A stretch of DNA of 64,000 bases, from the NCBI GenBank assembly GCA_012934845.2, contig WNNJ02002874.1, forward strand, positions 62,001-126,000, in the 5' to 3' direction. This document shows, piece after piece, positions 1 through 11,165 of the stretch (its first letter is position 1; the number at the start of each line of letters is the position of its first letter). Origin of the DNA: Pomphorhynchus laevis. Its lineage: Eukaryota; Acanthocephala; Palaeacanthocephala; Echinorhynchida; Pomphorhynchidae. A program made the translations under genes and the position numbers. Below the pieces are notes generated by a model that was given only the letters and a program-made list of their open reading frames with translations, was not told the origin of the DNA and searched no databases.

Positions 1-654
1 TCATATACAACAGTAAAACAAAATCAGTCATTACCTGAAACCAGTACGACGGAAAAAAGCGAATCTGTAGAATTTCAACCACGATCCGATCTTAGTATTA
101 TACTCGAAAATTTTTTCTCTAAGGCGAGTCTGGATTACAAAAGTGCCGTATACCGAGCATCACAACATACACGAAACGGACTAGATCTAAGTCAATATGA
201 TACTTGCGTTGTTAATTCACCATCTGAATGGCCAATCGACGCGTTAGCAAAACGCACAAAACCTACATCAAGTGGCTTTGATCTTATTTACGACGAAATT
301 CATAGGCTATCATCGAAGACATTAAAAATCGAAATTACTAATTCACCAGCCAATTCGAAATGCCTGCTTCAATTAAAATGCACTATAACAGACCCCTCTA
401 TTGATTTCTCGCCATCATTATGTATATCTGCCTCCTTAAATACTTTTCGTGGAATTATTGATTGCTCATGTTGGGATTATACCGGCAGACCGCGATTTGA
501 GGGAGGTAAAGATTTCCCTGAATTTGTTTCATTATTTCAATCTTATATGATTAAACAACCTCCTAAGGAGCCTTTGCAATTAGAAACAGTTGTATATGTT
601 CTTAAACAATGCGTCAAACAAAGTTCTGTATGCAATGCATCAAACAATAAATAA
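1..654 (+). CDS. C-terminal coding exon of an unidentified gene (5' end outside window)
   Basis: Frame 1 is open from the first base to a TAA at 652-654, giving 217 codons. The only internal Met is close to the end, so the true start is upstream of the window. Codon use and base composition are more balanced than in the flanking AT-rich DNA, which supports real coding sequence. The product starts with a Ser/Thr/Glu-rich, probably disordered stretch. It then looks like a folded C-terminal domain with mixed beta-like segments, several Cys, and a final amphipathic helix ending in K-Q-S. I do not recognise the family with confidence. The layout (a strand-rich core, then a helix with F..F...M and a TV...L motif) faintly recalls the C-terminus of Mediator subunit 15, but this is only an impression. 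Short A-rich sequence follows the stop. Confidence 0.7.
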   Translation, partial: SYTTVKQNQSLPETSTTEKSESVEFQPRSDLSIILENFFSKASLDYKSAVYRASQHTRNGLDLSQYDTCVVNSPSEWPIDALAKRTKPTSSGFDLIYDEIHRLSSKTLKIEITNSPANSKCLLQLKCTITDPSIDFSPSLCISASLNTFRGIIDCSCWDYTGRPRFEGGKDFPEFVSLFQSYMIKQPPKEPLQLETVVYVLKQCVKQSSVCNASNNK

Positions 655-984
655 AAATACAAAAAAATCTCAAACTATTTCTGTTTGAGATAGTTGATTT
701 TGTTGCGTCGTCATCTGTAGCACATTTAATTCGATGTACCAAAATCGATTGCTTTCTGATTTGATTATAATCACGACTCAAATCTAAATTATAGATTTAA
801 ATATATCACATTTAATAGATAATTAAATATATTTATAATTTAATAAAATCTAAATTTTTGCTATTTATATTATACCGTAAAATCGCTTAGTAATCAGAGG
901 TTCTATTTACGAAATATTACAAAAATTTTGGTGTTCCGTATTTTTTATTTGGAGTTTATCGGAGCCAGATCAATAATTTATTTT
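655..984. other. AT-rich intergenic DNA
   Basis: This is the 3' flank of the first gene. AATAAAAA-like motifs next to the stop could serve as a polyadenylation signal. No other gene or repeat is seen. Confidence 0.5.
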
Positions 985-1016
985 TATAGTTCGCTAGCTG
1001 CTGATAGCATAATCAG
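985..1016 (-). ncRNA. Eroded hammerhead-ribozyme-like hairpin
   Basis: On the - strand a CUGAUUA box is followed by a GCUA...UAGC hairpin and then GAAC, the same order as a hammerhead core. Two core bases are changed, so activity is not expected. The downstream - strand flank (GATCTGGCTCC at about 960-970) matches the flank of the copies at 4812 and 49281, which shows one repeat family. Confidence 0.4.
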
Positions 1017-1456
1017 AAACAAAGCATGTTTTTGCTCATGTTGATGTAAGCAGCTAGTAAATATAAAAAATAATTAGTGGTTTATTGATATTGCTCTAAA
1101 CATCCTAAAAATGTGTTAAAAACTTGTAAAATTATATTTCATTTGTAAAATTTATAGTCGATATAGCGGCAATTTGTTGTGTTTTAAAGAAAAATTCAAT
1201 TTTTCAAGTAAAATTATAAAAGATTTTGTAACGATCTATGCCATGCTTCAAGAGAATTTATCGTTCTAGGGATAGAATTCAAAACTCTTAGATAACAATT
1301 CCAGAATAAAATAGAATAAATAGATGATCTAGACTCATCGCCAATATATTGTCGTTTGAAATATTATATTAATTCAGCAGCATCTGGATAATTTAGCAAT
1401 AAGTTTTCGGATATCAAAGAAAAGAATGTAGGAACACGATCCGGAGGAGAATATGT

Positions 1457-1842
1457 TAAAATCTTCAGAAATCAAATTTTCATTTCCCTTTTGGTTTCTT
1501 ATTTTAAAAAAATTTACCATTTTATGTTTTTTTTCACCAATTTTTGGTTAAAATTTGGCGAAAGTATTGTTTGTTATAATTTCCAAAGTAGGGCGTCCAG
1601 ATTCTGTAGATTCTGTTACTACTGTTCTTAAAAGTTGTTTTTTGATGATTTTTGACTTTTCATTATTATGGTTATGGTCTTTTTCGTAATAAACGTATTC
1701 TCTATGCTTATATGACCAAGGATTCGACATTTCATATTAACGCATCTCCAATATTCGATTCCATCCGATTTTTTTTATAAAAATTGTAAATAAAATCTTC
1801 AGAAATCAAATTTTTATTTCCTTTCTGGTTTCTTATTTTTAA
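1457..1842. repeat. Pair of ~50-bp direct repeats
   Basis: Blocks at about 1459-1506 and 1793-1840 share the phrase AATCTTCAGAAATCAAATTT followed by a T-rich run and GGTTTCTTATTTT. They flank about 290 bp. The origin is unknown. They could be remains of a short element or of a local duplication. Confidence 0.5.
1548..1730 (-). other. Short unidentified open frame (60 codons)
   Basis: A - strand frame of 60 codons lies between the two direct repeats at 1459 and 1793. It is rich in Lys, Glu, Asn and His and has no recognised motif. Its residue mix is more protein-like than chance AT-rich frames, but no splice sites or homologous copy were found. It may be a relic of the element bounded by the repeats. 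Confidence 0.2.
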
Positions 1843-1930
1843 AACCTTCCTCCCTTCCCCCTTTCCCCCTTTACTCCTGTCCCCCCTCTAATTTTTGGTG
1901 AAAAAAATCCCAATATTTTTTGGTGAATTT

Positions 1931-1962
1931 GGATTTTTTTCACCAATTGGTGAAAAAAATCC
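1931..1962. repeat. Perfect 32-bp palindrome
   Basis: Two 16-base arms (1931-1946 and 1947-1962) are exact reverse complements with no spacer, meeting at CACCAA/TTGGTG. Related TTTTTGGTGAA motifs occur nearby at about 1536 and 1890. Confidence 0.8.
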
Positions 1963-2923
1963 GTACGAAAATTGTTTTCCTTGGATATGATAAGCATGTG
2001 CGTCACCGAAATATTACATTCGAATATGAAATGTCTTCTCGCTTTTTAACCATTCGGATAACATTTGAAGTCATTTCACAATTTTTTATAATATTTGTAA
2101 TATTATAATATTTGTAATTTTAATCTAGCAATTTAGCGAAATGACACTTTTTTTGGCATCTATTTAATATTGTTAAAGATTTAATACTAACAGGGTCTGA
2201 TAAAACCATTGATGTCGATAATTCTGTAATTTTACAATAACTGATATTTTTTACACTCAACTGACAATAAGTCAACTTGAACTCATAAATAAAGTAGATT
2301 GTTCATTATAGAAAGAAGAAAAAATATCACTAGTAATATATTTTATTAAAAGATTAAATATTTTTATATTATATTATTTAATTTTCAAATCAACAAACTT
2401 AATATTAAAAGTAAATTTAAGATATTTGAATTGTAAATACTGCATATTTAAATAATTTTTGGTTAAAAACCTGCATAAGACATTTTGAGCTCGTTCGAAA
2501 ATCAAGCTTTCTGATAGATACTGTTTAGTCATGACTTGTAAAAACGGCAGAAACCATAATAAGTTCTTGTCTAATTTCATCTTTAATATAAAATTGAACA
2601 TTTTAAAAATCGGTAATTTTAATTCTTTACTTTTTCGAAAACATTTTTTGTTATTTATTAGTCAATTCATAACAATTGATTTTTATATTTTAATAAATTT
2701 TATCGTTAGATAAATATAAATTGTATAAAATCTTTATAATTATTTATTATTGATAATTAGTTATCTTTATTTCTAAATTATATTTAGCATAAAATACGTA
2801 AACATAGTTATCTGATTAGCGAGTATTCATATATTTTGATTGCCATTTACCAAACATTTAAAATAAATGAATATTTTTTTAAAGAAAGAGATTTTATTAA
2901 TATCAATAAACATAAATTTTCAG
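1963..2923. other. AT-rich DNA without a recognised gene
   Basis: No exon or known repeat is recognised. The last part (about 2860-2923) ends in a polypyrimidine-like run and CAG and is read as the 3' end of an intron. Confidence 0.4.
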
Positions 2924-3057
2924 TTTCGAACCGTTTAAACGTCAGTTGTTATGATTCATCATCTGCATTCAATTGTGCGCGTCGAATGCCAGTGAATCTG
3001 GATTCCGCGCATGGTCGAAGAATGCGCGAACTTCTTAAGCAAGAGGTGCATAAATAA
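2924..3057 (+). CDS. Orphan terminal exon of an unidentified gene
   Basis: A good acceptor (AAATTTTCAG at 2914-2923) is followed by a frame entered in phase 1 that runs 44 codons to a TAA. The stretch is clearly less AT-rich than its surroundings and uses codons such as GCG, CGT and CGC, as expected of an exon. The peptide has a Cys/Ser-rich first half and a basic end (R-R-M-P...R-R-M-R-E-L-L-K-Q-E-V-H-K). I see no known domain. The preceding exon was not found. The gene at 1-654 ends in its own stop, so this exon belongs either to another transcript or to an alternative 3' end. Confidence 0.5.
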
Positions 3058-3189
3058 TAATGCTAAATCAATAAATCAAAATTTAATAATTAGATAATAA
3101 ATAATTATAAATAATTGTTATAAGATTTTATACAACTTATATCAAGTTAAAATAAAAAAATTGAAATTTAATTTTTATGAATTGACTAA

Positions 3190-3345
3190 TAAATAACAGA
3201 CGTTGTATCAGAATAAGGATTAGAGGTCATCATGAAGAACTGCTATGCTATCAGGTTTCAGTCGCTATTCCTTGATAGCAGCAAGGCCAAACACGTGCTA
3301 ATCGCGTATTTCTTCTGATAAAATTTGATTATTAGAATTATATGC
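3190..3345 (-). repeat. PLE-B tail motif, diverged copy (copy F)
   Basis: On the - strand this stretch follows the PLE-B C-terminus directly. It contains the family tail phrases GAAACCTGATAGCATAGCAG, the CTTCATGATGACC block and TTCTGATACAACG, also seen at 10745, 40600, 45340 and 47520. The first helix of the candidate pseudoknot is no longer complementary here, so this copy is eroded. Confidence 0.75.
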
Positions 3346-3356
3346 TAAACAGTATA

Positions 3357-4440
3357 TTATTTATTATCCATCCATAAAAAATTGCCACTTAAGAGTTTAA
3401 ATTTATTCTTTATATTATTGTGTTGATTTATATATTTTACTATTTTCTGCTTGATGTTATTTTTATAGCAACCTAGTTTAAAATATGTATTTATTAAATT
3501 ATTCAAATGATTTTGAAGACAGCCAATATCATTACATATTGTTGCAATTCTTAAAATTTCATTATTTAATGTATTATATTTTATATTATATGGTATGCAT
3601 GAATGCTCATGCAAAAATATGTTTCTTGTAAATTTAAATATGTCATCTTTACGATATAAATTAATAGTAGTTTTAGTTAATGTTAATTTAATGTTCATAT
3701 CTAGATATACACCTTCTTTATCATTAATATTGGTTTTGTTAAGAATAAGGCTTTCTGGATAAATGTGCTCACTAATTGACTAAAAATTGTTTGAGTTAAA
3801 TACACATATATCATCAATATATAGAAACATATATTTCACATATTTATGTAGTTTAGATTTAGTTTTTACACAGTTATGAACAAATTCATATTCTATAAAG
3901 CTTAAAAACAAGTCAGCTATAATTGGGCTACTATTACCTCACATTGGAACATTTTTTACTTGTCTAAATATAGATGTCCCTACTTTTAAATAATTTTGAT
4001 TTATCAAAATATTTAAGGATTCTATTAATTCAATTTTATCCATATATTTATATTTATTTGATTGGTTTAATTTTTGTTAGATAGGACGTTATAATTATTA
4101 TAACATATATATGTATATCTTTTTCCGAATATAAGATTAATTAATTTTACTAACGCTTCTTTAATATCTACTAAATCTAGATTTGTATAAAGCGTACTAA
4201 AATCGTATGTATTTATATTTTGAAAATTTATTCCTTTTGTCTGTTCTAAAAATTCTTTTGTAGAATTAATACTGAAATAGTGTTTTATACCAGTATTAAT
4301 TTCGATTACCTTGCAATATTTTTTGAAGTGTGCTTTAATTGTTTTAAGTATTTTATTCATATAGACAGAAAGTTTTTTTAATGTACATTTAAAAGCACCA
4401 CATATAAACCCTGGTTTTAATTACTTTAATTACTAATTTA
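3357..4440 (-). pseudogene. PLE-B copy 1: Penelope-like reverse transcriptase relic
   Basis: Reading the - strand from about 4440 down, the frames encode the family signatures in order. They are a PGFICGAFKCTLK-like block, a long helix (IKAHFKKYC), the RT motif A region DFSTLYTNLD, and then an intact catalytic box YIDDICVFN at about 3795-3830. A C-terminal part of 113 codons follows (3357-3698). Frames are broken by stops and shifts near 3700, 3780 and 4070. Of the PLE-B copies here, this is the only one that keeps YIDD; the others read CIDG. It ends in the PLE-B tail at 3190-3345. Such elements copy RNA into DNA at a nicked target. This copy is truncated at its 5' end and cannot be functional. 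Confidence 0.85.
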
Positions 4441-4811
4441 ATTACTTTAAGTTTATTTTAAAAAATAAACTTTAAGATTTTATTGTCTATATTATGTTTT
4501 CTACCTAACGATATAAATATTCAGAAAATATAAATATACAATTAAGAATATAAAATAATAATGTACTTTTGTACAAGTACAGAAAGATATAACATAATAA
4601 ATATAAAAAAATAGAAACTTTAATATAAAATATTTAAATATTGAACGAAATTTAAATTAATAATATCACAATTAACATCGCACTGCATGAACATTCTATT
4701 ATTATCCATCATATTATTATCATATTCATTTGTTTAATATTTATTAAATAAATATTTATTACATAAATTTAATTTTTTAATTTTCTATTAAGAAAATTGA
4801 TAAATTTCTTA
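4441..4811. other. AT-rich DNA without a recognised gene
   Basis: Simple A/T-rich sequence with short inverted repeats. Nothing is recognised. Confidence 0.4.
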
Positions 4812-4870
4812 AGATGTAATTTTCTGAAAATGCTAACAGTAGTTAGCGGAATATCAAAAATAATTACGCT
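4812..4870 (+). ncRNA. Eroded hammerhead-like motif in a short repeat
   Basis: CUGAAAA (4824-4830; consensus CUGANGA) is followed by a perfect 6-bp stem GCTAAC/GTTAGC with loop AGTA (4832-4847), then GGAA in place of GAAA, then UAUC. The flanks GTAATTTT and AAAAATAATTAC can pair as stem I. The sequence is a close relative of the copy at 49281-49340. Two changed core positions suggest an inactive relic. Confidence 0.55.
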
Positions 4871-5009
4871 TTCCTTTGATCCGGCTCCAATAATTATTTA
4901 TTAATAATGGATCAGTATCAACTATTTAAATAAAAATTAATATTCGCGTGCCAGTTTTACATGCATTTATTGTTATAGTATATATCAAAGAGAGATATAA
5001 ATGGTTTAT

Positions 5010-5053
5010 TTTTATACAACGTTTCGATCAAAACACTGTGACCCTTTTCAAGT
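5010..5053 (-). ncRNA. Hammerhead-like element tail with UUGAAAA core
   Basis: On the - strand CUUGAAAAGGGUCACAGUGU runs into a short loop, then GAUC, GAAA and CGUU. A stem forms from GGUCAC-type sequence, and GAAACGUU follows it. It has the same order as a hammerhead, but the CUGANGA box reads UUGAAAA. Similar sequences occur inside the fold-back at 19732-20035. Confidence 0.4.
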
Positions 5054-6345
5054 TTGTAATAACTTGAGAAGAATTAAGATAGCTAGCTTAAATATTTTAA
5101 TTAATTAGAAAAATTATTAGCTTTAAGCTAATTCGAATAATTATATTAAAGATGATTTATTAAAAGTAAGCTTTAAAATAATTCTAAAGCTTTGGGACAT
5201 TAATACCGAAGTATCGGCACTCATGAATATCTTACAGTATACTAATTATGTTATTTCAATATTTATTAAAATATTGAACAAATGAATTAGAAATTATTTA
5301 TTATTAAAAATTTATTATCATTAAAAATTAATTTTAAAATCATTAATCAATTTTAATCAATTAAATTAATTAATTAAATTTAAATTTGTATTAAACCCAT
5401 TTAGTACCGTCTGATTGCAGAACAATCTGACGCTGCAGTCAGTATCGCGATTCAGGTCAGCGACATAATGATCTATTTTTACATGGAAACAATTTGGCAA
5501 AACTAAGTTAGATCATTAAAGCAATGCTGCTAGGCGTCATGTGTACTCTTAATAGTTCTGAGGTTACAAAGCAAATGCATAGGTAACTAAGTGTTACGCA
5601 TAAGTGACGAGCTCGCACAGAAATATCTTATTTTTGTTAGATTTTTATTAGTCTAACAAAATGTCCGAATTTATAGCCATTTAAACATATTTTTCTATTA
5701 AAATAAATTAAATTTATTAATTTTCCATTAAGAAAATTGAGCAGAATTTAGAAAACTGAAAATATAATATTAATTTTTATGAATTTCGAACAATCACAGT
5801 AAAAATAATGTTAATCGATTACCTTCCTCGTGAGCGTGTTTGTAATGGTGATGGTGGTGATATTGACGGTGACGTTTCTTCTGCGTTACCATTCATATGA
5901 GTGTAATTGCTATTTAAAACTACGGCCAGTGATTCTCTGTTGAAACAGAAAAAAAGTGTTATTCACTTAGACAAAAATAAAATCTTCTACCTGCTATTTA
6001 CTCTCATATGAGCGCATTCCTGTACTATTTCTCTTTGAAGTAAATACTCTCTTAATAGCTTTAAACCTTCATATAAAATTGATATCACGAATATTGCAAT
6101 GGTTGATAGGCAAAATCCTGACGCGATAAATGTTCAAAATATGCGTTACTTATATGTATAATGTTAAATTCAATTTATAATAATCATATTTTAACAAAAA
6201 TAAAAATCTACTCAAGTTTATTTAGTGATTGTTTAATTGTTGATTTGAAATCTTAATTTTAATTATTTATTTAGTTGATTGTTTTAAATTTTAATATATA
6301 TAATCGAACGTAATTAATCATAATTTGAGTTTTGCAAAGTATAAA
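5054..6345. other. No gene recognised
   Basis: AT-rich DNA with a moderately GC-rich patch at 5400-5620 and a purine/pyrimidine-mixed patch at 5820-5930. No coherent frame or splice structure is seen. Confidence 0.4.
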
Positions 6346-6350
6346 AAAGT

Positions 6351-7044
6351 TCTGTTTTGTTTCTGATGATGCTAACAGCAGCTAGGAAAATATGAAAATA
6401 TCTTTTATTGATCCTGCTCAAAAATTTTAAATTAAAAATATAAACAATGACTAAAACATAAACGAGAATGACGAGAATTAAAAATATAAATATTGTCAAC
6501 CGATACAATGCCTGAACGGGAATTGCCTCGGTTCGGCGATGTAATGCCGCTTGTATACTCGAGTGCCTAAGCGATCAATCGGTTATTGATTTTTTTAAGG
6601 ATGAAAATGACTCAGTATTGAAGATTACAATTGGTATAAGATTTTATAATTCTGTTTTGTTTCTGATGATGTTAACAGCAGCTAGGGAAATATGAAAATA
6701 TGTTTTATTGATCCTGCTCAAAAATTTTAAATTAAAAATATAAACAATGACTAAAACATAAACGAGAATGACGAGAATTAAAAATATAAATATTGTCAAC
6801 CGATACAATGCCTGAACGGGAATTGCCTCGGTTCGGCGATGTAATGCCGCTGTATACTCTAGTGCCTCAGCGATCAATCGGTTATTGATTTTTTGAAGGA
6901 TGAAAATGACTCAGTATTGAAGATTACAATTGGTATAAGATTTTATAATTCTGTTTTGTTTCTGATGATGTTAACAGCAGCTAGGGAAATATGAAAATAT
7001 GTTTTATTGATCCTGCTCAAAAATTTTAAATTAAAAATATAAAA
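6351..7044. repeat. ~300-bp direct tandem repeat, 2.3 copies
   Basis: The phrase TCTGTTTTGTTTCTGATGATG recurs at 6351, 6651 and 6950, giving periods of 300 and 299 bp. The third copy is cut off after about 90 bp. Each unit starts with an eroded hammerhead-like core (CUGAUGA then AGCAGCUAGG then (G)AAAAUAUG) and contains GATCCTGCTC, which links it to the short repeats at 985, 4812 and 49281. The first and second units differ by small changes. Minus-strand frames at 6314-6877 are translations of the repeat, not genes. Confidence 0.9.
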
Positions 7045-7765
7045 TATAAATAATAAAATAAAATAATATAAATAATAGTTAAATATTACTTCATTCAAAA
7101 TGGCAGATTGTCGGAAAATGAAATTAATTATAAAGTTATATATTAATTAAGAAGTAATTACTATTTCGTACACAGCATTTTATCGAATACTTCAAATTTC
7201 TATTCCTCAACATTAGATTTTTCTTTATCAAAAACTAAAGTCAACACTAAAAAATAAACCGGAATAGACTCAAGATAAAATAATAACACTTTATCTTGGG
7301 TATAAATTTACATTCTGAGTAAAATATAGACAGCTGAAGATTAAATGAAGATTCCTTAAATAACATTTTTAGATATAGATAATAGACGTAAAACATGTAA
7401 TCGGCATTAATTGTAACTTGCAATATATAATTACAAATAATTAAATTTAAAATAATTTAATAATTTATTTAAAAATTAGTCAATATTTAAAATTATTAAA
7501 ATTTGAAAAAAGTTGTTGTAACACAACATATTTACATAAAAATGTAAAACCTGTAATGAGAAACTAAATTCCTTGTTTAATTATATTTAACTTTTGTGTA
7601 AATATTTATATCAAATATTTTTATATCAAAACAAAAACGAACAAGAATTTATTATTTCTATTATTGAAAAAATATTATTGACGTGTGGGAATCTCACTTT
7701 GAATTGTTATACGGTTCATCGATTTTCTTACATTTAACATATCGTTCCACAATATGTCCTTTCCG
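7045..7765. other. AT-rich DNA without a recognised gene
   Basis: Nothing beyond A/T-rich sequence is seen between the tandem repeat and the LINE. Confidence 0.4.
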
Positions 7766-7769
7766 ACGC

Positions 7770-9276
7770 GTAAGCAAACGTGCTAAACCAACCATTCACT
7801 ACCACGGAACTTGAAAGCTGTCTGCATAATATAAAGAATCATAAAGCTACTGGTACAGACCATCTCGCAATCGAACATATCAAGGCTACATTTGAAATGT
7901 TAGGTCAATATTGGACTAAACTTTGTAACAAAATATTATTCGGATGCGCTTTCCACCGTCGTAGAATCAATCAATATCATCAAGTTATTTTATAAAAACG
8001 TAGGTGATTCATCCGACCCAAACGCCTACCGTGGTATCGCTATTCTCAATCATGCTTATAAATTCTTTGCATCCATGATAACACGTCGTATTTGCAACTT
8101 TTCAGACAACCTACTACCACCAGAACAACATGGATTTCGCCGTGGTCGCTCGGCTTTGTCAGCACTATCCGAAGCTCGTGACACAATATTCGCCATGATT
8201 TCAACCCATCGCCGCACTTACGCCGTATTCGTCGATTTTACCAAAGCCTTTGACAACGTCAATCACCATTTGCTTCTAGAAAAACTCAAAGTTCAGTACA
8301 ACATATATGGAACATTTCTCGACACAATACCTCGGCTTCTGTGACCCAATGATATACGCATATTCGACAGCATATCTATATCTGCACTCATTATTCAACG
8401 TAGAGTATTGCAAGGCGACCCACTATCGGAGACCTGCTCTTATTTTTAAAAAAGACGTCTACAAAGTCCAAAATCCTTCTTTTCGCCGATGATCTTCTGA
8501 TAATATAAAATTCCACTACAATTTTGCAGACCCTACTTAACCCACTTCATGTATACTGTTTGACTCACTGTCAACAAATTAAAAACAAAAGCCATAAAAT
8601 TTCGTCGTGGTGGTCGCCTAGCCCGAACTTACAAGTTATCATTAAACAATCAGCCCATAGAATTCGTAAACTCCTGTAAATATTTTGGCGTTCATCTAAC
8701 CTCTGTTTGGTCATTTCGTTTGTACCTGGAAAAAAAGCTTGTAAGATAATCTCATCAACTTTCGCTTTTAGGAAACTGCCTAGTTTATCCTTACAAGATG
8801 CACTCCATTTCTTTAAAGTGATGCTAGAACCTATGATTACTTATGCGCTTCCCGTCATCTGGTCTGACTTTTCGATTTACAATTTCAAACAACTTGACTC
8901 CTTTAAATTGCGCTTCGTCAAAAATGTACTCGACTTGTCACCAAAAATTCACTCTACTCCAATTTCTGTTCTAACGTCGATCCGACCTTTATCAATAGAT
9001 TACCAACAACGTATTTGCTTATCAAAATCACCTGCCTTCCAACAGCACTTCCAGGAGTTCATAGAAAAGATCAATGCCGTCGACCCTAAAATATCCACAG
9101 CAGAACTCCACTACAACCTCTTTGGCAACATCTTCAAGCCACCAAAAGACCTATCATCGTTCGCTCCTACTTTCACGGCTATCACGACAAGCTGCGCACT
9201 ATCAACATTCCACGTCATGAACGTTCAATATGTTGTTGATGCAAATTTTGTAATCTACAATGGCCAACAGATTTAA
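7770..9276 (+). pseudogene. LINE reverse transcriptase relic (type-1 retrotransposon)
   Basis: Several + frames read continuously as an RT with frameshifts. An N-terminal finger (PFTTTELESCL..IKN.KATG.D) is at 7780-7980 and AYRGIAILNHAYKFF follows at about 8020-8070. PPEQHGFRRGRSALSAL and motif A (VFVDFTKAFDNVNH) fall in 8075-8344. The catalytic FADDLLII is at about 8480-8506. A C-terminal thumb-like region with a KYFGVHLT-type motif and ITYALPVIW runs to 9276. No endonuclease domain is visible upstream, so the copy is 5'-truncated. Three or more frame breaks make it non-functional. The clade is not certain from the sequence. Two strong hairpins follow at once. Confidence 0.85.
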
Positions 9277-9284
9277 CATTAATC

Positions 9285-9335
9285 AATCAACATTTACACG
9301 CAGCCTGATATACAGGCTGCGTGTAAATGTTGATT
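9285..9335. repeat. Perfect 23-bp hairpin
   Basis: Arms 9285-9307 and 9313-9335 are exact reverse complements with the 5-nt spacer ATATA. It lies just after the LINE coding relic, with a second hairpin directly behind it. Confidence 0.9.
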
Positions 9336-9368
9336 AAAGCGTATTTCACTTACAGCGAAATACGCTTT
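9336..9368. repeat. Perfect 12-bp hairpin adjoining the previous one
   Basis: AAAGCGTATTTC (9336-9347) and its exact complement (9357-9368) are separated by 9 nt. The arms start at the very next base after the 23-bp hairpin. Confidence 0.85.
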
Positions 9369-9734
9369 AAGTCAAAGTCAACGTTCCTACAAGTAAAATC
9401 TCACCCCCAGTAGTGATTAAAATATTTTGATTTCAATTCCTGTAATTGAAATTACTAAATTCCTGTAATTATAATTTATTAATTAATTCCTGTAACTTTT
9501 GCTATCAGCCCCAATCCGAGAGCCTGCAGAGGGCATTAATAAATAACTTCTCAGGTTATTGAAAAATTTTAATAGAATAATGGAATCCAAACAATTTATT
9601 TCAATTGTTTATAGAATAAGTCAATTTCTTCGTTAGGGGAAATCGAAAAGTTAAAGTTATTTTTCAAATTTCTCGGTTTAAAAAGCTTATAATTCGTTGT
9701 AAAACAATAATTGGTTTATTGGTTTATTATCTTT

Positions 9735-10740
9735 AAAGATAAGATAAGAATCTAAGCAATAATCTTTGTTTTTTTTCATTTTATTGTGTTTATAGATAAG
9801 ATTGTGCTTAAAGTATTGTCTTATCTTAAATAGATAAAAATAATCACCGATTAGAAAAAGAGCAATAAAATCAGTAAAAATGATTTACGAAATGAACTTC
9901 ACTAAACGAGGTAAATTAGTATTTTTAATGACTATTTTCGTGGTTTACAGAGCATTCGTTGTATTAGCGTAAACGATAGTTTTGTGCTAGATCATGATCG
10001 TTGAAATTATGACTTTCGTTAATACTAACTTAAAATGTCAAAGTTATTTTTCACATTTTTCGGTTTAAAAAAAACTTTTAATTCATTCTAAAGCGATAAT
10101 CTTTGGTTGTTCATTATCTTTAAAGATAAGATTGTGTTAAAAGTATTGTCTTATCTTAAATAGATAAAAATAATCACAGATTAGCATAAGAGCAATAAAA
10201 ATCCTTAACAAATGATTTACGAAGTACACTTCATCAAACGTGTGGTATACACCCGAAGGATCAAGTATCAGGAACTATCAGGTATAGTTAAACGACAAGA
10301 AAAATCATTTTGATATTTCGCAAGATTTTGTTTTCTTATAAAAGATTCTATTATTTTTAATTTATTACCAACTAATTCATTCTTAATAATAAAATTCACT
10401 TTTATTTTTAGAATAAAAATTACTCCTGCTAAATGTTGCAATTTATTAATAAAATTTAACTTTTAAAACCTACTATGTCGGGTAGAGGAGTTAGCATAAG
10501 AGCAATAAAATCAGTAAAAAATGATTTACGAAGTACACTTCACCAAACGAGGTAAATGAGTATTTACAATTACTATTTTCGTGGTTTACAGAGCATTCGT
10601 TGTATGAGCGCATACGATAGTTTTGTGCTAGATCATGATAGTTGAAATTGAGACTTTCGTTAATACTAACTTAAAATGTCAAAGTTATTTTTTCACATTT
10701 CTCCGTTAAAAAGCTTATATTCGTTGTAATTAGTTTTATC
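9735..10740 (+). repeat. Dispersed repeat family 'R', several partial copies
   Basis: Blocks containing AAGATAAG...CTTATCTTAAATAG, GAGCAATAAAA, a TTTACGAA.TACACTTCA phrase, GGTTTACAGAGCATTCGTTG and GTTTTGTGCTAGATCATGAT recur at about 9735-10080, 10090-10260 and 10490-10720. They also occur at 14470-14620 and 49380-50060. AAGATAAG and CTTATCTT form a hairpin in each. There is no coding capacity, so it is probably a short non-autonomous element. Confidence 0.75.
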
Positions 10741-10744
10741 AGAG

Positions 10745-10910
10745 GAAATACATCATTAGCATGTATTTGGCCCCGCTGCTATGTTGGGTAGAGGAGTTAG
10801 GGGCCGAAACCTGATAGCATAGCAGTTCCTCCTGATGACCTATAATTCTTATTCTGATACAACGTCTGTTATTTATTAGTCAATTCATAAAAATAAGGTT
10901 TATTTTAAAT
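10745..10910 (+). repeat. PLE-B tail motif, solitary copy C
   Basis: A complete copy of the tail found after PLE-B RT genes. It has an AAATACAT-type hairpin remnant, GGCCCC, CTGCTATG, GGGGCC, GAAACC, CATAGCAG, CTCCTGATGACC, and then TTCTTATTCTGATACAACG. There is no PLE-B coding sequence next to it, so it is a solo end or a severely 5'-truncated insertion. Confidence 0.8.
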
Positions 10911-11039
10911 TTCAATTTTTTATTTTAATTTTATTTAAATTATAAAAGGTCTTAAAACAATTATTTATTTTATTATTTAATTTTTAAATTTTGATATAAT
11001 TTTTGTAAAGCTACAATCTTTATATGTATTTTGATTACC

Positions 11040-11165
11040 GGGAATTCTATTGGGTAGAGGAGTTAGGTACCGAAACCTGATAGCATAGCAGTTCCTCCTG
11101 ATGACGTCTAATTCTTATTCTGATACAACGTCTGTTATTTATTAGTCAATTCATGAAAATGACTT
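11040..11165 (+). repeat. PLE-B tail motif, 5'-truncated copy D
   Basis: It starts inside the motif at TTGGGTAGAGGAGTTAGG and continues through the tail. The upstream strand of helix 1 is missing, so the RNA fold cannot form. Confidence 0.75.

Noticed and set aside
1-654. MED15
   Set aside because: The resemblance is limited to layout and a few hydrophobic positions, which is not safe without a profile search.
6314-6877. Hydrophobic minus-strand ORFs with a repeated FIFLILVILVYVLVIVY segment
   Set aside because: They are translations of the A/T-rich part of the 300-bp tandem repeat, not membrane proteins.
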